From Pseudomonadota bacterium (GTDB taxonomy: Bacteria; Pseudomonadota; Gammaproteobacteria; Pseudomonadales; UBA5518), in the NCBI GenBank assembly GCA_963204845.1, contig CAUJIL010000162.1, forward strand, positions 1 to 41,879: a stretch of 41,879 nucleotides of DNA. The letters are read 5' to 3'. This document shows, piece by piece, positions 1 to 6,746 of the stretch. The notes under the pieces were generated by a model. The model saw nothing but the letters and a program-made list of their open reading frames with translations. It searched no databases and was not told where the DNA came from. The position numbers were made by a program, and so were the translations under genes. Numbering within the stretch: the stretch's first letter is position 1; each line of letters begins with the position of its first letter.

Positions 1-48
1 CAGACCGGCCGGATCCCGACTCCGGCAGGCGTATCGAGCTCGCTCTCG

Positions 49-357
49 ATGGCGAAGTCGGAACGAACGACGGGCAGCGGCCTCGAGCCGGCGATCTACA
101 AGCGGGGCGAGGTCGAATTCAACCGCCGGTTCTTCGAGTTGAAGTTCTCCCCGTATTTCCGCGTGGTGTTGAGCGAGGCGGAGAAGAGCATGGTGATCGT
201 GGTGTCGACGCCGCGGCGGGAGTTCATCGCCACGCGAATCGCGCGGATCTCCTCGCTCGAGGTCCACCTCCAGCTCCAAGGGGGGGCGGGCGAGGTCGGG
301 GTGCCCTTCGGGGAGATCACCCAGGTCCAGCTTCGGCCGAAGGACGCGCGCGGATAA
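49..357 (+). CDS. Small protein of unknown function (102 aa)
   Basis: I do not recognise this family. The translation reads as a folded, soluble protein with alternating charged and hydrophobic beta-type stretches (for example RVVLSEAEKSMVIVVSTP) and no signal peptide or membrane segment. Third codon positions are strongly G/C, as expected of a real gene in this DNA, and the antisense frame gives Arg/Ser-rich junk. The start codon has only a weak ribosome site (GAG 10 bases upstream). Four bases separate its stop from the next ATG at 362, which suggests co-transcription with the truncated zinc-ribbon-like frame that follows. Runs of G and codons such as ggg and gag look slightly unlike the rest of the window. 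Real gene likely; function unknown. Confidence 0.55.
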   Translation: MAKSERTTGSGLEPAIYKRGEVEFNRRFFELKFSPYFRVVLSEAEKSMVIVVSTPRREFIATRIARISSLEVHLQLQGGAGEVGVPFGEITQVQLRPKDARG

Positions 358-361
358 GGCA

Positions 362-426
362 ATGACCCGGCAGTTCAGCGATCTGGTGGCCAGCGAGCTC
401 TATTGCCCGCGCTGCCGGCAGGCGCG
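362..426 (+). pseudogene. 5' fragment of a zinc-ribbon-like gene (CPRC)
   Basis: The frame opening at ATG 362 starts convincingly, with an ordered N-terminus and a CPRC pair (residues 15-18) typical of a zinc ribbon. After about 22 codons it turns into low-quality Arg/Ser-rich sequence, and no second Cys pair follows. A GGA seven bases upstream could serve as ribosome site, and the start lies four bases after the preceding gene, as in an operon. The frame stays open into the downstream ATP-grasp-like gene only by chance. I read this as the beginning of a gene cut off near position 425, by rearrangement or by a chimeric assembly join. The breakpoint is approximate. Confidence 0.4.
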
Positions 427-549
427 GCATCCTGGGGGACATGGGCGGCGGATCTGGCGGACCTCGCTGAATTCGAGCGCCGGGCCGCGGAGCCGGAACT
501 CGATGTGGACGCGTTGCTCGCTGAACTCGGGAGGCATGGAAACGGGTAG
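427..549 (+). pseudogene. 3' fragment of an unrecognised gene, without its 5' part
   Basis: In a different frame from the CPRC fragment, codons from about 427 to the TAG at 547-549 encode an acidic, helical C-terminal tail (for example DLADLAEFERRAAEPELDV and then LLAELG). Codon use is typical of this genome. Upstream of about 427 the same frame reads as unstructured sequence with no convincing start; a TTG at 403 is the only option and lacks a ribosome site. This looks like the end of a gene whose beginning is absent, abutting the start of another gene. A very small intact gene from TTG 403 cannot be excluded. Confidence 0.35.
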
Positions 550-555
550 CACGCC

Positions 556-561
556 TATAAT
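556..561 (+). promoter_or_regulatory. Candidate -10 box (TATAAT) for the ATP-grasp-like gene
   Basis: A perfect TATAAT lies seven bases after the TAG at 549 and 31 bases before the chosen ATG at 593. In DNA this GC-rich such a hexamer is rare. No good -35 hexamer sits 16-18 bases upstream, so the assignment rests on the -10 box and its position. Confidence 0.4.
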
Positions 562-592
562 CGCCCCCGCCACCCGACACGCACGCTGCGCA

Positions 593-1873
593 ATGCCCGA
601 TCCGCTGAACGCGAACTGTCACTGCATCTCGCTCGATGGCGCGGCGCTGGAGCGTCAGTTCCGCGAGGCCATGCTGCGCGAGGGCAGCCTGCCGGAGTTC
701 CTGGTCGGTCGTGAGCATCTGTTCGCGCCCTACCCCGTGTTCGCGAACCAGGCGCAGTGGAACGCGATGCGCGCGGTGGTCGCGGCGGCGCACGAGGTGA
801 TGGCCCTGCCGGCGTTCCAGCACGAGGCGCTCGCCGGCGCGCCGTGGCCGGACCAGCACACGCTGAGCGCGATGATGGCCTTCGATTTCCATCCCGAGCC
901 GGTCGGCGCGAAGCTGATCGAGATCAACACCAACGCCGGCGGTGCGTACCTCGCGGCGCTGCTCGCCGAGAGCCAGCGCGACGCCTGTGCCGAGATGGGG
1001 CCGGCACTGGCGATGCCGACCAGCGGACGCGAGGCGCCCGCCCGGTGGCTGGATGACTTCCTGAACGAGTGGCGCCTGGCGCGTGGGGAACGAGCCTTGC
1101 GCAGCGTGCGTATCGTCGACGACCGCCCCGCCGAACAGTTCCTGTACCCGGAGTTCCTGCTGTTCCGTGCGCTGTTCCGCCGTGCCGGGATCGACTGCGG
1201 GATCACCGATCCGGCGGAACTGGTGTACGCCGGGGGCACGCTGTGCCACGGCGCGCAGGCGGTCGACCTGGTCTACAACCGCTGCACCGATTTCACGCTG
1301 CACGAGGCGCCGCACACCGCGCTGCGCGAAGCGTACCTGGCCGACGCGGTGGTGCTGACACCTTCGCCACGGCACCACGCGCTGTATGCCGACAAGCGGC
1401 GGCTGGTGCGGCTGTCGGATGCGGATTTCCTCGCACGCATCGGCGCACCGGCGGCGGCGCGGCGCGTGCTCGCGGCGCACGTGCCGCCGGCACGTCTGGT
1501 GACGACGGAGGATGCCGATGCGCTGTGGAATGCGCGCCGGCAGTATTTCTTCAAGCCCTTCGCGGGCTACGCGAGCCGCGGAGCCTACCGTGGCGAGGGT
1601 CTGACGCGTCGCGTATGGGCCGGGATCGTCGCCTCCGGGGAATACATCGCGCAGGCCTATGCACCCCCGCCGACGCGCCGCGCGACGCCGGGCGATGACG
1701 CGCCACAGCTGAAGTTCGACCTGCGTTGCGTGAGCTACGGCGCGGCGGTCCGTCTGCTGAGCGCCCGCCTCTACCAGGGGCAGACAACCAACCTGCGCAC
1801 CGTCGCGGGCGGGCTGGCCTCGGTGTTCGTGCTGGCCGACGGTGCGGATGCGCCGCGTGTCCTGACTCAGTAG
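593..1873 (+). CDS. ATP-grasp-like protein of unknown function
   Basis: A 426-residue protein that I can place only by fold-level features. IEINTNAGG (109-117) resembles the ligand-binding strand of ATP-grasp enzymes. A later stretch reads FFKPFAGYASRGAYRGEG, like the Lys and glycine-rich loop that holds ATP. Near the C-terminus comes LKFDLRCVSYG and a conserved-looking QTTNLRTVAGG, where metal-binding residues would lie. ATP-grasp enzymes join a carboxylate to an amine or thiol through an acyl-phosphate; the substrate here is unknown. The frame is open from 362, but the ATG at 593 is preferred because quality improves sharply there and TATAAT lies just upstream. The C-terminus overlaps the tail of the convergent CAP-domain gene by 7 bases. 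The fold is inferred from motifs and no named family was recognised. Confidence 0.6.
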   Translation: MPDPLNANCHCISLDGAALERQFREAMLREGSLPEFLVGREHLFAPYPVFANQAQWNAMRAVVAAAHEVMALPAFQHEALAGAPWPDQHTLSAMMAFDFHPEPVGAKLIEINTNAGGAYLAALLAESQRDACAEMGPALAMPTSGREAPARWLDDFLNEWRLARGERALRSVRIVDDRPAEQFLYPEFLLFRALFRRAGIDCGITDPAELVYAGGTLCHGAQAVDLVYNRCTDFTLHEAPHTALREAYLADAVVLTPSPRHHALYADKRRLVRLSDADFLARIGAPAAARRVLAAHVPPARLVTTEDADALWNARRQYFFKPFAGYASRGAYRGEGLTRRVWAGIVASGEYIAQAYAPPPTRRATPGDDAPQLKFDLRCVSYGAAVRLLSARLYQGQTTNLRTVAGGLASVFVLADGADAPRVLTQ

Positions 1874-2451
1874 GCCGCGGGATCACGCTCCTCGGCGAAC
1901 CAGACCACCGCGTAGTGGTCGCCGATGGCCGCGCCGAGCGCGCGCCACGTGTTGTCCGCCCAACGCCCGGTGTTCAGCAGCATCGCGTGGTGTGCCGGGC
2001 TCTCCTGCCAGATCTGCAGCGCGCGCGCGGGCGTGATCGGGTCCGTGTAGTGCGCGACGATCTCGTAGCCCGGTGCGGTGTAGACGCCACGCGTGATCTC
2101 GCGCGGCTTGTTCCACATGCACTCGGCTGCCGCGTGATCGGGTGTGTAACAGCACCCCGACCACGCGCCCGCCGTGCTCCACGAATGCATGTTGCATTGG
2201 CCGCCGCGCCGGTAGCGACGCTCGAGGTCGTCGAGGTGCGCCCGCGCTACCGCCATCAGCGACGGCGAGATCTCGATGCGTGGCAGCCGCCGGGCGGCCC
2301 GGTACGCGTTCACGGTGTCGGCGAAACCGTGCTGCCGATCCGCCGGCGGCGGCTCCGCGCCGCCGCTCGCCCGCGGGAGTGCGGCGCAGGACAGCAACAG
2401 CGACGAGGCGATCACGAGCGTGATCAGGCGACGGAGGGCGGAGCTTCGCAT
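1867..2451 (-). CDS. CAP-domain (SCP/PR-1) lipoprotein
   Basis: The protein (194 aa) starts with a lipoprotein signal, MRSSALRR plus a hydrophobic stretch ending in LLSC (Cys22), so it is probably anchored in the envelope. The rest matches the CAP/SCP superfamily: VNAYRAARRLP, SPSLMAVARAH, a His in the NMHSW segment, ALQIWQESPAHHAMLLN and the closing ALGAAIGDHYAVVWF strand. Bacterial CAP proteins are secreted or surface proteins of varied, mostly unknown roles; some bind sterols or lipids. A Cys-rich insert (CCY, then AECMW) may form disulfides. The ATG at 2451 is chosen because it puts the signal peptide at the N-terminus. It diverges from the PQQ dehydrogenase gene and converges on the ATP-grasp-like gene. 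Confidence 0.8.
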   Translation of the reverse strand: MRSSALRRLITLVIASSLLLSCAALPRASGGAEPPPADRQHGFADTVNAYRAARRLPRIEISPSLMAVARAHLDDLERRYRRGGQCNMHSWSTAGAWSGCCYTPDHAAAECMWNKPREITRGVYTAPGYEIVAHYTDPITPARALQIWQESPAHHAMLLNTGRWADNTWRALGAAIGDHYAVVWFAEERDPAAY

Positions 2452-2527
2452 GACACTTCGGCAACTTGCTTTAACGATGAACGCTGACCACTCTAGCGCG
2501 ACCTTCCACGCTCCGGGAGACACGCCG

Positions 2528-4525
2528 TTGCCATTCCTTGCCCGCCACCTGCTTGCCGTGACGCTGTTCGCATCGCTGTGCGCCTGCCAGCGCGACGTGC
2601 CCGCGGAATTCCCGCCCGGTGCCGAAGCCGGGTGGCCCGCCTACGGCGCGGCGCCCGGCGGCGGGCACTACTCCGCTGCCACGCAGATCACGCGCGAGAA
2701 CGTGCACCTGCTGCGCCCGGCGTGGGTCTACCGCAGCGGCGATCTGCGCATGCCGCGCCCGGCGAATCCGGAGGCCGGAGATCCCATGGGCGTGCGCGCG
2801 AGCAGCTGGCAGCTCACCCCGATCCTGGTCGACGACACGCTGTACGGCTGCACCGCGTTCAACAAGGTGTTCGCGCTCGATCCCGCGACCGGCAAGGAGA
2901 AATGGCGTTACGATCCGGGCGTCGATACCGACCGCGAGGTGATGGTCAACTGCCGTGGCGTCAGCAGTTGGCAGGACCCGAACCCGCGCGGCGCCGCCTG
3001 CGAGCACCGCATCCTGACCGGTACGCTCGATGGCCGCCTGATCGCGCTCGATGCGCGCGACGGCACGCCGTGCCGTGATTTCGGCGAGCAGGGCCAGGTC
3101 GATCTGCACGCCGGGCTGGGGCAGTTCGAGGAATACGAGTATTCGGTCACCTCGCCGCCGGCGATCCTCGGTGATCGCGTGATCACCGGCGCGCTGGTGC
3201 TCGACCGTACGCACAACCACATGCCGAGCGGCGTGGTGCGCGCCTACGATGTGCGCAGCGGCCGGCTGCTGTGGTACTGGGACCCGATCCCTCCCGGCGC
3301 CAGCCACGCCGTCGACGAGGCGGGCCGGCCGCAATACCGCCGCGGCACACCGAACGTCTGGTCGATCATTTCGGTCGACGCCGCGCGTGATCTGGTGTTC
3401 CTGCCGACCGGCAACACCTCGACCGATTTCTACGGCGGTCTGCGCGACGGCAGTGACCACTACTCGAGCTCGGTGGTGGCGCTGCGCGGCACGACCGGCG
3501 AGCTGGTCTGGCACTTCCAGGCCGTGCACCACGACATCTGGGATTTCGACACCCCGGCGCAGCCGACGCTGTTCGAGCTGCGCCGTGACGGCCAGAGCAT
3601 TCCCGCGCTGGCGCAGCCGACCAAGATGGGCCACCTGTTCATCCTGCACCGCGAGACCGGCGAGCCGTTGTTCCCGGTCGAGGAGCGCCCGGTGCCGCAG
3701 GACTGGGAAGTCCCCGGCGAATACCTGGCGCCGACCCAGCCGTTCCCGGTCAGGCCGGCGCCGCTGCATCCGCACCGGCTGGCCGCCGAGGACGCGTGGG
3801 GCTTCACCTTCTGGGATCGCGGGGCGTGCCGCAAGAAGATCGCGAGCCTGCGCAACGAGGGGATTTTCACGCCGCCCTCGCTGGACGGCACGCTGTTCTT
3901 CCCCAGCGACATGGGCGGCAACAACTGGGGCACGCCGGCGATCGATCCGGAACGTGGCCTGTTGATCCTGAACACCCTGTTCATGCCGGCCGAGCTGAAG
4001 CTGGTTGCGCGCGAGCGTTGCGACATGGCGTCCGGCGATCCGTACCTGACGCCGCAGCACGAGACGCCGTACTGCCTGCGCATCGAGCCGCTGATGTCAC
4101 CGCTCGGCGTGCCGTGCAGCGCGCCGCCGTGGGGAACGCTGGCCGCGATCGACCTCGCGAGCGGCGAGAAGCGCTGGGAGGTGCCGCTGGGTACGCTCGA
4201 GCACATGGCGCCGTGGCCGTTCTCGCGCCTGCGCGGGGCGCCGAACATCGGTGGACCCAGCGTCACCGCCAGTGGACTGACGTTCATCGCGGCGACCCCC
4301 GATCGCTACCTGCGTGCCTTCGACAGCGAAACCGGCGAGGAGCTCTGGAAGGGCGAACTGCCGGCCGGCGGCCACGCGACGCCGATGATCTACAAGCGTC
4401 CCGGCGATGGGCGTCAGTTCGTGGTGATCACGGCGGCCGGGCATTTCGGCATGCCCGATCTCGCGTTCAGCGACCAGTTGGTCGCCTTCGCGCTGCCCGA
4501 GGCGCACCCGCGCGATCCGCGTTAA
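2528..4525 (+). CDS. PQQ-dependent dehydrogenase, glucose/quinate family, lipoprotein form
   Basis: A 665-residue quinoprotein that would oxidise a sugar, polyol or alcohol in the periplasm using pyrroloquinoline quinone and pass electrons to the respiratory chain. Beta-propeller motifs of the membrane glucose dehydrogenase family are plain: FALDPATGKEKWRYDP, the CRGV segment, HDIWDFDTPAQPTLFEL, MGHLFILHRETGEPLFPVEE, GGNNWGTPAIDP, and near the end FIAATPDRYLRAFDSETGE and LPAGGHATPMIYK. Unlike E. coli Gcd there is no five-helix membrane domain; a short signal ending in LCAC (Cys20) suggests a lipoprotein. The TTG at 2528 has GGGAGA seven bases upstream and places the signal peptide correctly; an ATG at 2477 lacks a ribosome site. 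The substrate cannot be read from sequence. It heads a four-gene run with an MBL-fold hydrolase, a VOC protein and an NnrU-like protein. Confidence 0.87.
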   Translation: MPFLARHLLAVTLFASLCACQRDVPAEFPPGAEAGWPAYGAAPGGGHYSAATQITRENVHLLRPAWVYRSGDLRMPRPANPEAGDPMGVRASSWQLTPILVDDTLYGCTAFNKVFALDPATGKEKWRYDPGVDTDREVMVNCRGVSSWQDPNPRGAACEHRILTGTLDGRLIALDARDGTPCRDFGEQGQVDLHAGLGQFEEYEYSVTSPPAILGDRVITGALVLDRTHNHMPSGVVRAYDVRSGRLLWYWDPIPPGASHAVDEAGRPQYRRGTPNVWSIISVDAARDLVFLPTGNTSTDFYGGLRDGSDHYSSSVVALRGTTGELVWHFQAVHHDIWDFDTPAQPTLFELRRDGQSIPALAQPTKMGHLFILHRETGEPLFPVEERPVPQDWEVPGEYLAPTQPFPVRPAPLHPHRLAAEDAWGFTFWDRGACRKKIASLRNEGIFTPPSLDGTLFFPSDMGGNNWGTPAIDPERGLLILNTLFMPAELKLVARERCDMASGDPYLTPQHETPYCLRIEPLMSPLGVPCSAPPWGTLAAIDLASGEKRWEVPLGTLEHMAPWPFSRLRGAPNIGGPSVTASGLTFIAATPDRYLRAFDSETGEELWKGELPAGGHATPMIYKRPGDGRQFVVITAAGHFGMPDLAFSDQLVAFALPEAHPRDPR

Positions 4526-4562
4526 CATGCGGGTCGACGATGCGGTAACGGAGCAGGCGGGA

Positions 4563-5636
4563 ATGACCGGCAACACCAACGAAAAATCGCGCGGACTCGT
4601 GTATCCATGGGGTACGCAGGCCGCGCCCGCCGAGCCGTTCCAGGTCGCCGACGGCGTCTGGTGGCTGCGCTTCCCGATGCCCGGCGCGCTCGACCACATC
4701 AACCTGTGGTTGCTCGAGGATCGCGACGGGTGGACGGTCGTCGATACCTGTCTCGATGTGCCCGAGGCGCGCCAGCGCTGGGAGGCGCTGTTCGACGGCT
4801 TCATGCGCGGCAAGCCGCTGCGGCGGGTGATCTGCACGCACCTGCACCCGGACCACATCGGGCTGGCCGGCTGGCTGACGCGGCGCTTCGACTGTGATCT
4901 GTGGGTGTCGCGCGAAGAGTTCCTGATGTGCCACACGCTGGCCGACTACACCGGCCAGCCGGCCCCCGAGGTCGCGATCCGTTTCTACCGCGCCGCCGGC
5001 TACGACGAGCAGATGCTCGACACCTACCGCTCGCGCTTCGGCAGTTTCGGCCGTCATATCTCCGCGCTGCCCGACAGCTTCCGGCGTCTGGTCGACGGCG
5101 AGACGATCGAGATCAACGACCGCTACTGGCAGGTCATCGTCGGCAGCGGGCATTCGCCCGAACACGTTTCGCTGTACTGTCCGGCGCTGAAGTTGCTGAT
5201 CGCCGGCGATCAGGTGCTGCCGCGCATCACGCCGAACGTCAGCGTGTTTCCTACCGAGCCGAAGGGCGACCCGCTGAAGGAGTGGCTCAATTCCTGCGAA
5301 CACATCCGCGCGCGCCTGCCCGACAACGTGCTGGTGCTGCCCGCGCACCAGGCGCCGTTCCTCGGACTGCACGTGCGACTCACGCAGATCATCGAATCGC
5401 ACGAGCGCGCGCTGGTCACGCTGTTCGACGCGCTGGCCGAGCGGCGGCGCGCGATCGACTGCTCGCGGGTGATCTTCCGTCGCGAGCTGGCGAGCGAAAT
5501 GCTGGTGATGGCCACCGGCGAGACGCTCGCGCACCTCAACTGCCTCGTAGGCCGACGCATGGTGCGCCGCGAGCGCGATGCCGACGGCGTCGACTGGTAC
5601 GTACAGAAACCGGACACGGTGGATTTCGCCCTCTGA
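4563..5636 (+). CDS. Metallo-beta-lactamase-fold hydrolase
   Basis: A 357-residue MBL-fold enzyme with a complete metal site: THLHPDHIG (92-100) gives HxHxDH, GSGHSPEHVS gives the next His, AGDQVLP the bridging Asp, and PAHQAPF the last His. The C-terminal part (ETLAHLNCLVGRRMVRRE) looks like the winged-helix tail found in the LACTB2-like branch. Such enzymes hydrolyse thioesters, lactones, phosphodiesters or other esters; the substrate here is not evident. The ATG at 4563 has GGAG nine bases upstream. An ATG at 4527, directly after the previous stop, is an alternative that adds 12 residues. Its 37-base distance from the PQQ dehydrogenase suggests one transcript. It should be cytoplasmic, since no signal peptide is seen. 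Confidence 0.85.
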   Translation: MTGNTNEKSRGLVYPWGTQAAPAEPFQVADGVWWLRFPMPGALDHINLWLLEDRDGWTVVDTCLDVPEARQRWEALFDGFMRGKPLRRVICTHLHPDHIGLAGWLTRRFDCDLWVSREEFLMCHTLADYTGQPAPEVAIRFYRAAGYDEQMLDTYRSRFGSFGRHISALPDSFRRLVDGETIEINDRYWQVIVGSGHSPEHVSLYCPALKLLIAGDQVLPRITPNVSVFPTEPKGDPLKEWLNSCEHIRARLPDNVLVLPAHQAPFLGLHVRLTQIIESHERALVTLFDALAERRRAIDCSRVIFRRELASEMLVMATGETLAHLNCLVGRRMVRRERDADGVDWYVQKPDTVDFAL

Positions 5637-5656
5637 CCCCAACAAGGAGAACGCTC

Positions 5657-6025
5657 ATGCTCAGCTACGTGACCCTGGGAACCAACGACCTCGACCGCGC
5701 CACCGCGTTCTACGACGCGCTGCTCGCCGAACTGGGCGCCACGCGCATCATGAAGAGCGACCGCATGTCGATCTGGACCACCCAGCTGGGCGCTCCGATG
5801 CTCGCGGTCTGCACGCCGTACGACGGCAAGGCCGCCACGGTGGGCAACGGCACGATGGTCGCGCTCGCCGCCGGTGACCGCGACACCGTGGGGCGCATGC
5901 ACGCCAAGGCGCTGGCGTTGGGCGGCAGCGACGAGGGCGCCCCCGGCCCGCGCAGCGACGGGTTCTACGGCGGCTATTTCCGCGATCCCGACGGCAACAA
6001 GCTGGTTGCCTGCGTGGTTGGCTGA
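5657..6025 (+). CDS. VOC (glyoxalase/dioxygenase) family protein
   Basis: A 122-residue single-module VOC protein: the opening strand YVTLGTNDLDRATAFYDALL and the closing GFYGGYFRDPDGNKLVACV are diagnostic of this superfamily, which includes glyoxalase I, fosfomycin resistance proteins and extradiol dioxygenases. The usual metal-binding His near the N-terminus is replaced by Thr (YVTLG), and the terminal Glu position reads KLVACVV. A canonical metal site is therefore doubtful, and it may be a binding protein or use another mechanism. A strong AAGGAGA lies six bases before the ATG. It follows the MBL gene by 20 bases and precedes the NnrU-like gene by 30. Confidence 0.85.
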   Translation: MLSYVTLGTNDLDRATAFYDALLAELGATRIMKSDRMSIWTTQLGAPMLAVCTPYDGKAATVGNGTMVALAAGDRDTVGRMHAKALALGGSDEGAPGPRSDGFYGGYFRDPDGNKLVACVVG

Positions 6026-6055
6026 TCAGCGATCGACTGCCGGAGGGCCGCCGGG

Positions 6056-6637
6056 ATGGAGATACTGGTGCTTGGACTGCTGTTGTTCCTGGGAACGCAT
6101 TCGGTGCGCATCGTCGCTGACGGCTGGCGCACGCGCATGGTCCAGCGGCTGGGCGCAACCGGGTGGAAAGCGGCGTACTCGCTGTTCGCGCTGGCCGGGC
6201 TGGTGCTGATCGTGACCGGTTACGGCGCGGCGCGTGAACAGAACCTGGTGCTGTTCGAGGCGCCGCGCTGGACCGGCCCGCTCGCCACCTTGCTGATGTT
6301 GCCGGCGCTCGCGGTCGCGGCCGCGGCTTACGTGCCGGGCACGCGCATCAAGGCCGCGATCGGCCACCCGCTGGTCGCGGCGACCAAGCTGTGGGCCGCC
6401 GGACACCTGCTCGCCAACGGTGGTCTGGCCGACGTGGTGCTGTTCGGCGCCTTCCTGGTCTGGGCCGGGATGGATTTCAGCTCGCTGCGCCGGCGCGACC
6501 GCGCGGACGGTACGCGCTATCCGGCTGGCCCGCTGTGGCGCGACGGCGTGGCGGTCGCGATCGGCGCGGCGCTCTGGGTCGCGATGCTGGCCGGTGGCCA
6601 CGGCTGGCTCACCGGCGTAAAGCTGCTGGGCACGTAG
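6056..6637 (+). CDS. NnrU-like integral membrane protein
   Basis: A 193-residue membrane protein with about five or six hydrophobic segments and the NnrU pattern: FLGTHSVRIVADGWR at the start, GWKAAYSLFALAGLVLIV, then HPLVAATKLWAAGHLLANG and VLFGAFLVWAGMDFSSLRRRDR. NnrU was first linked to nitrite/nitric oxide reduction, but the family is widespread and its biochemical role is unsettled; related proteins act in isoprenoid or carotenoid isomerisation. No denitrification gene is visible nearby. GGAGG sits nine bases before the ATG. The stop codon TAG lies inside the first GTAGGT unit of the downstream repeat cluster. Confidence 0.85.
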   Translation: MEILVLGLLLFLGTHSVRIVADGWRTRMVQRLGATGWKAAYSLFALAGLVLIVTGYGAAREQNLVLFEAPRWTGPLATLLMLPALAVAAAAYVPGTRIKAAIGHPLVAATKLWAAGHLLANGGLADVVLFGAFLVWAGMDFSSLRRRDRADGTRYPAGPLWRDGVAVAIGAALWVAMLAGGHGWLTGVKLLGT

Positions 6638-6746
6638 GTCCGGGTACGCGGGCATTCGTTCGACCGTAGGTCCGGGCTGCGCCCGGACATTCGTTCGGCC
6701 ACAGGCCGAACCTACGCGGACACGGTAGGCCACAGGCAGAACCTAC
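6634..6746 (+). repeat. REP-like GTAGGT palindromic repeat cluster, copy 1
   Basis: Three related units lie between convergent genes. The first begins GTAGGTCCGGG at 6634. The second is a full palindromic unit from GTAGGT (6666) to ACCTAC (6715), with inner arms TCCGGGCTGCGCCCGGA and TTCGGCCACAGGCCGAA. The third, shorter unit runs from GTAGG (6725) to ACCTAC (6746). This is the architecture of REP elements that start with GTAG, as in Xanthomonas and Stenotrophomonas. The TAG stops of both flanking genes fall inside the outer GTAGGT motifs. The hairpins probably also act as a bidirectional transcription barrier. A related cluster lies at 32316-32395. Confidence 0.85.

Noticed and set aside
362..592. 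N-terminal 77 codons of the longest frame for the ATP-grasp-like protein
   Set aside because: After about 22 codons the sequence is Arg/Ser-rich, and a TATAAT box lies within it; the ATG at 593 is better.
6638..6742. Repeat cluster considered as a CRISPR array
   Set aside because: Units are palindromic, unequal in length, too few, and contiguous without spacers; they fit REP elements.
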